Shown here piece by piece: positions 1 to 11,300 of a stretch of 64,000 bases of DNA. The position numbers were made by a program, and so were the translations under genes. Numbering within the stretch: position 1 is the stretch's first letter; every line of letters begins with the position of its first letter. This DNA is from Entamoeba invadens IP1 (Eukaryota; Evosea; Mastigamoebida; Endamoebidae). The notes beneath the pieces were generated by a model. It made no database searches. It saw nothing but the letters and a program-made list of their open reading frames with translations, and was not told where the DNA came from. The stretch covers positions 148,976 through 212,975 of the forward strand of contig NW_004440263.1 in assembly GCF_000330505.1 (NCBI RefSeq), in the 5' to 3' direction.

Positions 1-622
1 TTGAATGATTTATTTTAATATTTAAATTACTAATTATTTCTTTAAATAATTTTGCCCAAAATGGTCAAAAACAGTTTTTTGGAATGATTTAATAATATTT
101 TTATTATAAATTATTAAATATTTATTCTATATAGTATTATGAATAGTTTTTGAAATGAATTATTATTATATCATAATAGAATCACATTAATATATTTTTG
201 TTTGTTTTTATAAACCATGTTATATTATTAATAGCTATTGTTTAAATTATACAAACTAAATTATTAAAATATTAAATCATGATAGTTTATCAATGATTTA
301 ATTTATATAACACATAACGAACACTTCATTTTGTAATTCTTTGGCTTCGTGTTAAGTTAGTGCCTTAGCGACTGCAAGGTTTACTGATAAGAGTTTGCAC
401 ATATTAAGTTATCAAATTTTTATTTTTTTTCGAGACATTTTTGATTATTTAATAGTATTTTTATTAACTACAATAGTTATTTGTTTTTTGATTATCAACA
501 ATTGGTCTAAAAACCCAAAATATAGCGTGATATATTTGATAATAAAAACACTTAAAATCTATATTAATACACAAGATACTCTTATAATAAATAATCTTTT
601 ATTTTTATAATAATGTTATTTC
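1..622. other. AT-rich intergenic, no gene seen
   Basis: I see no supportable gene. A 71-codon open frame at 395-610 is low-complexity and rich in Ile, Leu and Phe, as expected by chance from AT-rich DNA. A slightly less AT-rich patch near 340-385 has no feature I can name. Confidence 0.6.
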
Positions 623-760
623 AAAGACTTGCCCAAGCGCTCTTCAGTTGTGTTTGCATTGACTCTTTGTGCATTGAATTACGTATTAAGTATCAATTAA
701 GTCATTTTTTCGACACTTAACTAGAATTTTTTAATAAAATGCACTTTTGGGCAAGTCTTT
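623..760. repeat. 13-bp inverted repeat flanking MULE-like sequence
   Basis: The 13 bases at 623-635 (AAAGACTTGCCCA) recur exactly as the reverse complement at 748-760. The right part of this block, ending in TGCACTTTTGGGCAAG, matches the other strand at 26655-26670 next to the second copy of the 1.35 kb element. The match continues without a gap but diverged for about 68 bases. In the second locus this sequence reads as MULE transposase code, so this block is probably an old MULE fragment. That identity is inference. Confidence 0.45.
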
Positions 761-762
761 AT

Positions 763-2119
763 TACGGCGGAAAAAACCGATGTTTTACCATTTTATATAA
801 AGTTTTGCTTAAAATTGGACATTATTTGCGTTTTGCCGAGTTGAAATATAAAAAATTCAACAACATTTCTTAAAACCGATGTTGACCTTTTTATTACCAA
901 ACTCAAATCAATCAACACTAAATTCTGAACAAAAATAATAAAATGCCATTAAAAAACACAAAAAAGAATTGAGTTTTTTCACGGCATACAAATAGTATTT
1001 TACTAACTTAACATGAAAAAACACGATTTTTATTGTTTTATTAACCACCAAGATTTGGTTGCCTCCATTTCGGATAACCCACTCTATTTTCCCCGTCTTT
1101 TTATTTTTCCCATGAACGGCACCAAAAACCGATGTTTGACCAAGTTCTTTATAAACAACCATTAAACTTTGACTATAAATGATATTTGCCACAAAAAGTT
1201 GAGGTTTTGTTCAAAAAATTTAAAAAACAGGGAAAAAACAAATGGACACATGAAACGGAATATTACCGATGTTCGATGTTTCTAATTAAAAAATCGTTTT
1301 ATTTTGTTTTTTTCTCCAGTTTTTTGATTTTGCTTCGATTTTTGAAAAAAGTTTCAAAAAATTAATTGATTATAAAAAGGAGCTCTGTATTTCATTTGTT
1401 TGACAGGGACTCAAAAAAGGGCTGGGAATGGATGCACTCAACTTTGTGTGGTGTAGCTTTTGAAAGAACGTTTTTCAAGTTTGGCCGTGGATCGCATTTC
1501 TGATCAAATGAGGAATCGATCAAGAGGGGGTGTGAAATAAAGGTGCAGTCGGTCTTTGATCGAAGAAATGAAAAGTTGTTACATTGAAAAAGTGTGAATA
1601 TTGATACGTTTATAAAGTTGTTTGATATGTAATTGATTAGATAGTGGAGTTTGTGTTTTATGAACGATAAATAGCATGTAAAAAAATTAAAAGTTAAAGT
1701 TAAGGGGTGTGAAAAAAGGTACACTGACGTGGTTTTGATTAAAAGTTTTTGTATTTATGCTAAAAAGGAAAAATAATATTGAAAACATTAATCAACTTTT
1801 AAAAACTTTTTATTGTTTTTTAGCCAATTTTTATATTTTTCTTGCTTCAAAGAACAGTTTAGAAGTCGTTATTTTATGCTTCCCTTTTGTCTTTCGGCAA
1901 ATTCAACCTTATCTTTACAAGAAAAAATAATGTATAATCTCAAAAATGATTTTTGGCATTTCGAAAAAAGAAATTAAGTTATGTTAACCTTGTTTTTTTG
2001 AATCAAATTGAGGAAAAATGGAAAAATAAACTATACAACTAACTATAAAAGTGTTATTAAATTACTATTATTTTGGCAACATCGCTTTTTTCCAACATCG
2101 GTTTTTTTCTGCCCCTTTA
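763..2119 (-). mobile_element. 1.36 kb TIR DNA element, copy 1
   Basis: This segment is homologous, in reverse orientation, to 25301-26648. Both copies start and end at a TA dinucleotide. One end reads TA then AAGGGG..GAAAAAACCG going inward (2119 leftward here). The other reads TA then CGG..GGAAAAAACCG (763 rightward here). Internal matches include the block around 1390-1720 (minus strand) and one around 960-1190. On the minus strand the 94-codon frame at 908-1192 and the 110-codon frame at 1392-1724 encode peptides that recur in copy 2, for example KKTG(K/R)I.W.I...GN....VNK. The coding content is broken in both copies. TA flanks suggest a Tc1/mariner-type target, but no transposase domain is recognisable, so classification is open. 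Confidence 0.65.
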
Positions 2120-2329
2120 TATAATCAATTAATAATATTTTATATAGTATTCAAGAAAAATAAAAGTTTGATTATTAATTCAATTGTTTTACACATAATA
2201 TAAAAGTATAATAATTAATTTAACATTATATAAAGAAATTATTTTTATTACACAATGATTTCGAAAAAACAATATTGTGTAATTCTTAAAAATAATTTAA
2301 ACCAAAATATATCTTAATAAAAACAAGTG

Positions 2330-3702
2330 ATGACAAAACTTGGTAGTTATCACATTGTGAACGTCTCAAAGTACTTCAAGACAATTGAAGATTTTATCAA
2401 TTTGACTTTTGTTTGCAAAAAGTATAGTTCATGTACGGAGAAATTTGATTTCAACCCAATTCCATTGACCAACAAAACATTTAAATATTTTCCCAAAATG
2501 AAAATCCTTCATTTATGGAAAAAAGAAGATGAGAATTTTGGTAATGGATTTATCATAAAAGAAAAAGATGTTAACTATGAAGACATTAACAAAGGAAGAG
2601 AGATTATTTTGAAAAAAGATTTTGATGGAATTGTTGTGTGGTTTGAAGTCATTTATGCAACTTATGAAAAAAACAAAAATCCAAATATCAAATTGAAAAA
2701 CGTCATATATACCAAAAATGATAGAATTAAATTTGGCAATGAAATACCAAAGGGTGTTACAAAACTTGATGAAGGGTGTTTCCGTGATTGTAAAGAACTG
2801 CATAACGTTGAAATTCCATTTGGTGTAAGTGCCATTTATCCTGGATGTTTTTATGATTGCAATTTTATTGATAAAGTAACAATACCCCCAAGTGTTAGAT
2901 ATATAAATTCTTATTCGTTTTTTCGGATGTCACAATTTAGGAAGTGTTGTTATACCAGAAAGAGTCTCATATCTTAGTGCATATTGTTTCGGTGGATGCA
3001 ACTGTTTAAGTAATGTTGTTATCTCATCGAATGTCACATCAATTGATAGTTTCTGTTTTTTCAAATGCGCGAATTTATGTTATCTCACCATACCATCAAT
3101 TGTCCAAGTTATCAGTGAACAGTGTTTTGATAAATGTATCAAATTGAGAAATGTTACTCTACCGTCTAAACTTGTATCAATTGAAAAGAAAAGGTTTTAC
3201 AAGTGCAGCTCGATAGAATCTTTAAACATCCCATTGGGTGTTACTGAATTGGGTCAATATTGTTTTTATAAATGTAAAGGTTTAAGAAGTGTGACAATAC
3301 CATCGAGTCTTACAATTATTAATAATTTTTTTACATATTGTTTAAAATTGCATGATATTATTATTCCATCAAGTGTCGTATCATTAGGTTATCATTGTTT
3401 TCGTGAGTGTAACATTGAAAGTGTGGTAATTCCTTCAAGTGTTACTGAAATTCTAAGTGGGTGTTTTTTAAATGCACCAATCTAAAAAGTGTGGTAATAC
3501 CATATGGTGTGACTAAAATTGGTGATCTATGTTTCTATCAATGTAGCAGTCTGAGCAGTGTTATGATACCATTAATGTCATATCATTGGGTGAATCTTGT
3601 TTTGAATGTTGTGGTAATTTAAGTGAAATCGATATACCGTCGAGTGTAAAATCAATTGGTGATGGTTGTTTTGATTCACACACTTTAGTAAACAAAAAAT
3701 GA
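2330..3702 (+). pseudogene. BspA-like leucine-rich-repeat protein, frame-broken
   Basis: Translation from the ATG at 2330 gives the N-terminal region usual for Entamoeba BspA-like proteins. It is followed by LRR_5-type repeats of about 23 residues (pattern IPxxVxxIxxxCFxxCxxLxxV). Family members are surface or secreted LRR proteins; the function of this copy is unknown. The reading frame breaks three times: near 2930, near 3468 and near 3575. After each break the same repeat continues in another frame, up to a stop at 3700-3702. The break at 3468 lies in a run of six T, where one extra T would restore the repeat, so a sequencing slip cannot be excluded. No signal peptide or membrane segment is visible. 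The family is very large in Entamoeba, so a decayed member is unsurprising. Confidence 0.8.
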
Positions 3703-3957
3703 CCCGATTTATTTGAGTCTTTTCACACTTGGTTTTATTACAAAACAGTTAAAAAATATAATATTTTTATTTAATCAAAAACAATAATAACTATTTTATT
3801 GTGTTTTCACTTGATAATTATTTTAATAAAATTTTATCATATTTCAATTAAAAAAAGTAAATCAAAAAAAATAAATTTGAAATTAATTAATTAAACAAAT
3901 TATTATTTTTGAGTTTAATGTTATTTGAGTGTTAAAAAAATAGACTCAAATAAAAAT

Positions 3958-5346
3958 TCAATTATTCATCAAGCCATTAACCAAGGTGACAACTTCGCCA
4001 ATTTCAATTCTCTCAGTTGGAATTGTACACCAACATTTTTGAATCACATCAAACTGTTCGTTGGACATTGAATTCGTTTTTTCAAGTCGTTTTCCATTTG
4101 TCACAAACTCTGCAATTTTCCATGGAAACTTGAACTGCTTTTCCGAATAAGCATTGCACCACCCAAAGCACTCGTACATTGTTATAGCAAACGAGTATAT
4201 ATCTGCCGGTTTTTTGTAGTGGTTCTTTTTTAATATTTCAGGTGCCATGTAACTTGGTGTTCCAATACCTTTTGTGAATGTCATGTTTGTTGTCAGCATG
4301 TTGAAATTTCTGGATGATCCAAAATCAGTCAGCTTTGCATTGACACGTTCGTTATAATCCAATAAAAATACGAGAATGTTGTCTGGTTTGATGTCTCTGT
4401 GTAAAATGCTATTCTCGTGGAGATATTGAATTCCTCTTGCTCCATCTAAAATAATTTTAACACGCATTTTTGTTTCAACTTCAGTTGACTTTTTTTGTTT
4501 CAAAACATCATTCAAAGACCCAAATTGAGCATATTCGGTGACCATACACACCTTGTTTGGTATAAACACGGCACCATAGAAGTGGACAATAAACTCACTC
4601 CGGAATTTGTCCAACATGTTCACTTCCTTCTCAAATTCTTGAAGTGACTTCTTTTCATCAGTAATTTCATTTGTTAATGTGTTTGGTGATGCAATTTGTT
4701 TCATCTTTTTTATTGCTACAAAATTACCTCTGTAATTTCCCATATACACAATGCCAAATGATCCTTCGCCAAGTTTTGTGATCACATCAAGTTCTTTATA
4801 ATTGAGTTTGGTCGTCTGTTGTGTAGTTGTGTCAATTCCTATTTTGGCGTTTACGACATTTCCTGTTGTTATATCAAGTGAAGTGATCATCACACTTTCT
4901 TCGATTTTACACGTACAAAGGGGTTGTATAAATATCTCAAATTCACAAGCTTCGCCTCTTTTCAGTGTAACAATGGAAGGCAATGTGCGAATTTGGTAAG
5001 AATCACACCCTTCAATCACACTAAACTGGACTTTCATATTATGTTTTGAAGTGTTTCCAAGGCAGATCAAATCTCTTGTCTCTTTATCAACAGGAATAAA
5101 TTCGTCGGTATCCAAGTCAAACTTCAATTTGGATTTATTAACTACTATATTGTCCACTAATGTAAACATCTTGATGTTCGAGCGACTCATTTTATATGTG
5201 CACACTTTGAGCTCTTCTTTCTTCTGATTCCGAGCTTGAATATTACAATAAGAGTAATCACTTTCAATAAAACTATTATTATCAACACTAGTATAATTGA
5301 CATTGAAATACCAATTGCCGCTCCCAAGTTTACTGTTTGAATGCAA
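3958..5346 (-). CDS. Kinase half of a transmembrane kinase (TMK), split gene
   Basis: This open frame holds a complete protein kinase domain of the tyrosine-kinase-like class seen in Entamoeba TMKs. Visible motifs are the glycine loop GEGSFG (193-198), VAIKK with Lys213, HRDIKPDN (316-323), DFG (341-343) and APE (368-370), so it should be catalytically competent, with a Ser/Thr-type catalytic loop. It is preceded by the juxtamembrane region characteristic of TMKs (KVCTYKMSRSN onward). The frame opens only with TTG at 5346, and its first 40 residues overlap the C-terminus of the ectodomain frame (5187-11993) in another frame. I read both as one gene needing a -1 shift near 5205-5235. No GTTTGT...TAG intron fits the overlap. 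The joined product would be about 2,670 residues: secreted cysteine-rich ectodomain, one membrane span, cytosolic kinase. Alternatives are an inactivating indel or a base error. Confidence 0.85.
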   Translation of the reverse strand: MHSNSKLGSGNWYFNVNYTSVDNNSFIESDYSYCNIQARNQKKEELKVCTYKMSRSNIKMFTLVDNIVVNKSKLKFDLDTDEFIPVDKETRDLICLGNTSKHNMKVQFSVIEGCDSYQIRTLPSIVTLKRGEACEFEIFIQPLCTCKIEESVMITSLDITTGNVVNAKIGIDTTTQQTTKLNYKELDVITKLGEGSFGIVYMGNYRGNFVAIKKMKQIASPNTLTNEITDEKKSLQEFEKEVNMLDKFRSEFIVHFYGAVFIPNKVCMVTEYAQFGSLNDVLKQKKSTEVETKMRVKIILDGARGIQYLHENSILHRDIKPDNILVFLLDYNERVNAKLTDFGSSRNFNMLTTNMTFTKGIGTPSYMAPEILKKNHYKKPADIYSFAITMYECFGWCNAYSEKQFKFPWKIAEFVTNGKRLEKTNSMSNEQFDVIQKCWCTIPTERIEIGEVVTLVNGLMNN

Positions 5347-8300
5347 CTGTCACCACTTTCAGATGGTTTGTTATACCCCTTGCATTTTACACATTTGGAA
5401 TCCGTAGCTTCGATACAATTTGGTATTTCAGAGTAATATACACATTTAGAATCATATAAAACGTAATCTTTTGATACACAATTTGTACACGCACCTTGTA
5501 AAGTACACAAAGTGCACGTTTCATCACATTTTGTACAACGCGAATGTGATAAGTAATATCCATCGGCACAGACTTCACACCCATAATACCCAACTTTCAA
5601 ACAGTTTGTATTTGTTGTGTTAAGTTGACACAAGCGACTCTCAGACTCGATGATGAAATAGCCATCTGCACACACAGAACACGAAGTATTGCTAATACAC
5701 AAACTACATGAAACGTCACAAACTATACAGTCTTTGAGCACTTTAAAATATCCATCTCTACAGATAGCACATCCACCACCTGTTGGAAGCGCGACACTGC
5801 ATCTTGCACTCAAATCACCAAGGGTCTGACATTTATTTGTTGAGTCGAGATAATACCCACTTTGACATGAAGTACAATATGTCTGTGAGTAACACGAACT
5901 GCAATCATAGGTGCATTTCACACACTCATTATTTTCATCGTAATATCCATCATTACACCGTTGACATCCTTTGTTGTCTCTTATTTGACATTTGGACTCA
6001 GTAACTCCTTTCAAAAATGCTAAATATTTAATATGTGAATTGGATATAACAGAGACAGGAAGTTCGGGTTCCGTTTCTGGTGGAACAACAGGAACTTCAT
6101 CTTCAAATGATTCTTTACACACACCACCTTTCAATTTGAACAAATCGTTGCATTCTACACATTTACTAGTTGAAAAAGCAAGTCGTTTACAATTTGGATA
6201 TACCGTTGAGGGTATTGGAAGACAGAAATCGAATTTGCCTTCAACGTTCAAAGTGTCAACTTGATAGAACCCATTTGAACACATCACACAGCCAGACACA
6301 CTCGACTTGTCACAGTTTTGTTCATTTTGGAAAACGCATTGATTCTCTTTGACCATCAAATAGTCGTTGGAACATCGCTTGCACTTGTTTCCTTCGCAAA
6401 ATTGGCAGTTTGGTGTTTGGCAGGCTGTGCATATTCCATTGATGATTTGTGATGACACCAACTTGCATTGAGAGCAGTAATCATGTGTATATTGCAAACA
6501 CATCTCATCTGTTATACATTGCTCTGTACCAACATCTTTGTTGTTTTGTGTGCATTTCAATGTGTAGATTTTATTTCCATTATTAATACAAAATGAAACA
6601 AAATTTGGACACACTTCGCATACATTGTTATTACTAAGATATTGGCCATCCAAACAACTGTACTGAACGCCATTTTTATACAATTCATTTGATTCTATTT
6701 TGTTACATGTGTTTTGTGATAAAGTATAATTGTCTGTGCACATTAAACATGTTGAAGTTGATGCTATTGTTTTCTGATATTTGCAATTTGAAGCAATTGA
6801 AGCACAATCGGAATTGATCGAAATTTGGTCTGAACAATCACACGACGCCGGTGACAGACTCGATGGGCTGTTGCAGTTTTGAGCATTTTTACACATCCCA
6901 TTTGACACAAAATGATCATCAGTGCAATGAACACATTTGGTGCTTTCAATTTGAACAGCACAAGTTGTGTTTTTATTTACACAACGATTTGTTGTTCTGT
7001 CATAATATGACGTTGAATCACATTGGTCACAACTTTTACCATTTGAACTTAAAGTGTATGGGGGATAACACTCGTTACACCTTGCATTGCCGACTGACGC
7101 CGTTCCACAGTTTTTACAATTCAAAATAGCATTGTAACACTTGTTGCATGTAGTCTCCGTCTTTTTGTAAGTTCCAGCTTCACATGATAGACATTTTTGA
7201 TTTAAGAGGTAATACGGGTCTTTGCAACTGAAACAACTCTTTTCCGTATTATTACAACTGTTGCAATTGTTGTCTATAGTCGAACACGCAACACACTTTC
7301 CATTTGAGTCGGGGTAATACCCATTTAAACACTTCACACACTTTCTTGAATAATCATAAACACAAGTTACACAATGACTGTCAAATGTAGCACATGGCAC
7401 ACAACTTCTTCCTTTTGGTTCATTGAAAACGTAATTATATAAACACGTGTTACAAATACCACTTGATGTGTTACAATCGCCATTACATGTTGAGTCACAG
7501 TCTTGGCACACTTTATTTGAATCATTTGGGTATTTCCCTGGTTTGCAAACAGCACACTCTCTTTTATCAGAAACACAAGTCACACAATTAAAGTCGAATG
7601 TTTGGCAACTTTCACACTTAAATGGATCTGATGTTGTTGGAACATACGATTCGTTACACCCAGTACAATGTCCATTTGTCGTGTCACACTTTCCTCCACA
7701 TGTTACATCACAATATTTACATCTGAAATCGCCAGCGGTTTGTGGATAACTACCAGCAACACAATTTACACACTTTCTAGCAAACGATGGTGAACACGTC
7801 ACACACCTTAAATCAAAAGCAGCGCAATCAACGCAAACATTTGAAATTGGACTTGTGATGACTTTATTTTCAGTGCATTTGTCACAGTTTCCATTTGACG
7901 TGTTACACGTGTTTGGTGCACACGATGCTTCACATGGTATGCATTTACCCTCTGCATTTGGATAATACCCCGTGTTGCATGTGGTACACTTTCTTTCATA
8001 ATTGGAGTTGCATGTGACACAGTTGCTATCAAAATTAGAGCATTTTTGGCACTGCAAATTGTTTGTTTGATACAAAACATAGTTGCTTTGGCACCCTGTG
8101 CAATGACCGTATGTTGGATCACACTTCTCTCCACACGTCGAGTCGCACAAACCACATTTCATTTCTCCGCTTGTCAACACGGGATAATACGTGTCGTTGC
8201 ATTGAATGCAATTTCGTGTTTGGTTTTGAGCACAGAATTTACAATTAGAATCAAACTTATTACAGCTTTCACAACCACCTGATGTTAAACTTGTTACATA

Positions 8301-11300
8301 ATTGGGCATACAATTGGTGCAGGCTCCTGTTTGTCCATTACATTGATCACATTCACTACTACATGGTACACACTTTTTGCTTGTACTATCAACATATTGT
8401 TTGTTTGTACACGTGTTGCAACCTCTATTGAAAGAAGAGTCGCAAATATAGCAATTTGAATCAAATGCAGTACAGGAAACACAAATGCTTCTGTTTGTAT
8501 CACCAAAGACCATGTTGTTCTGACATCCAGTGCAAAATCCAGTAGAGCTGTCACACTGATTGTTGCACGTGTCGTCACACTTCTTACACTTGTTTTCAAA
8601 CACAAAATAACCAGAAACACATGTCACACATTTTCTTGTAAAGTCTGGCGAACAAGTTTGACAATTTGGATCAAAAGACACACAACTCTCACATTGTAAA
8701 CTGTTTGTGGCAGACAACATGTAATTGGTAACACACCCAGTGCAATGACCATTTTTACCATCGCACTGATTTCCACAGGTTGAATCACAATTGGCGCAAT
8801 TAACACCATCTTTGGGGTATTTACCGCCTCGACACGTCAAACACTTTCTCGAGAAATCTGACGCACACTCATCACAATATTGATCAAAAACACTGCAAAT
8901 ATCACATTTTTGTGATAATGGCGATGTGACAACGTGATTTGTTGAACATGTGGTACAAGTCCCATACATTGGATCACAGTTGTTGTTGCAAGTAGCATCA
9001 CAACTCACACAAACCCCATCAACAGAAGGCTTGAAATGGTCATTGCACTCATTGCAGTATCGCCCAAACAATGTTGCGCACTTCTTGCAATTCTTATCAA
9101 AATCTGCACATGGAACACACGCCGTGTTATTGACAGTTGAAGGCACAAAATTTGTTTGACACGCCGAACATTTTCCTGTTGCGGAACTACAAGTGGTGCA
9201 CCCGTAGTCACATGGTACACAGAGCCCTTGTTTTGGGTAATAATTACTCTCACAAATGGTACAGCTTCGTTGTTTGTCTGACGAACACACATTGCAATTC
9301 ACGTCAAATGTTTTACAGGGAACACACACTTTCGATTTCGGATTCTCAAAAACATAATTTAAAACGCAACTTGTGCATAATCCTGATGATTGATCACAGC
9401 TGTTATTACACGTCCAACTGCAGTTTTTACACATTCCGGTTGTCTCATCCGGATATTTAGTCGTTTTACATGTTAAACACTGTCGTTTTGTTACAATACA
9501 AGTGCTGCAATTTTCATCAAAAGTTGAGCACAGCTCGCATTTGGAAGGATCGAGTAAGGTTGGAACATAATTTGATGCACAACCAGTGCAAACTCCAGTC
9601 ACACCACTACAACTCCCTCCACACGACGAATCACACACAACACATTTACCATTGACTGGATAATAATTGGTGTTGCACTCAATACATTTTCTTGTGAAAT
9701 CAGTTGCACACGTTTTGCATTTTGAATCAAAATCTGAACATTTTTGGCACATTTTAGAAGTTGGAGATGTCACAACGTAGTTTTGAACACATTTTGAACA
9801 TAACCCGTTGTTTGTATTACACGTGTTTATTTGACAAGTTGCATCACATGAAATACACTGTCCTGTTGTACCTGGATAATACCCCGCTTTACATGTCACG
9901 CAACTTCTGTTTCCACCATTTTGACACGTTTCACATTTGTTATCAAACGTTTTACAAAACACACACACTTTTGATGGGGGGTCTTCAAACACATTATCTG
10001 ATGCACACAATGTGCAAATACCAGTTGCTGAATCACATGTTGTGCAATTTGTCCCACATGAAACACACTTTCCACTGTCGTTTGGATAAAACCCTGTTAT
10101 GCAAATTAAACATCTGCGACTGAAAATACTTGCACATATAGCACAATTTGAATCAAACTCACTGCATTTTTGGCACACTCTCGAAGTTGGACTGGCAAAA
10201 ACATAATTTGATCCACACGAAGTACAATACCCTGTATTCCAATCACATTTGTAATCACAAGACGCATCACATTTTGAACACTTTTTGTTATCAGAAATAT
10301 AAAACGTGCTTTTACAAAAATTGCAACTTCGTGTTCCATCAGTTGCACAAGTCTGACAGTTGGTATCAAAAGAAGAACACAACTCACACGTTAGAGATGG
10401 TTGATTGAGTTGTGGGACATATCCACTCACACACGTTGTGCAATATCCAGTTGATGAATTACATCCTATAGCACAACTTGAGTGACACTTCTGGCATGTA
10501 TATGGCGATACCTGAAGTGGATAAAATCCCGTTGAACATGTTTGGCATTGTCTGAGCGTTTGTGAACACAAAACACAATTGGAAAAAGCAGTTGAGCAAC
10601 TGTCACAAGTTTGGTTGTCTGATGCAGGTTTTGTAAATCCACTTGCACACATAGAACATATCCCATTTGTTTGAGAACACACACTACACGATTGATCACA
10701 ATTAATACATTGTTTGTTATTATTCGGGTACATTCCAGAAACACATTGAAAACACTGCCTGTTCGGTTCAAGGCAAGTTTCACAATTACTGTCATAATTA
10801 TTGCACAATTCACACTTTGTGCTTGATGTGGGTTTCAAAACATATCCAGAAGCACACGTGGTGCATATCCCCGTTCCCCAATTGCAATTGCCACACGTTG
10901 AATCACATAATGTGCAAACTTTATTAACATTGTTGTAGTAATGATCAAAACATTCATTACAATTTGTTTTGCCACTTTGTCCACTAACAGCGTTACAATA
11001 TTTGCATCCAGCACCACACGATATACATTCATTATTAACCAAATAATAACCACCAACACAACTTGAACATTTTAAATTCCCATTATAATCTTGGTTACAA
11101 TAGGCACAATTAGAAGGACACTTCTTGCATATTTGATAACTTCCTTCCATTTTGAGATAATACCCATTGCTACATGCATTACACCATTTCAATGAATTTT
11201 GTTTACAACTTGTGCACCCCTCCATATATCCACATGGAACACAATTATAATAATATGGAAAATATCCCGAGTTACATTGATTGCACCAATATTGGTTTGA

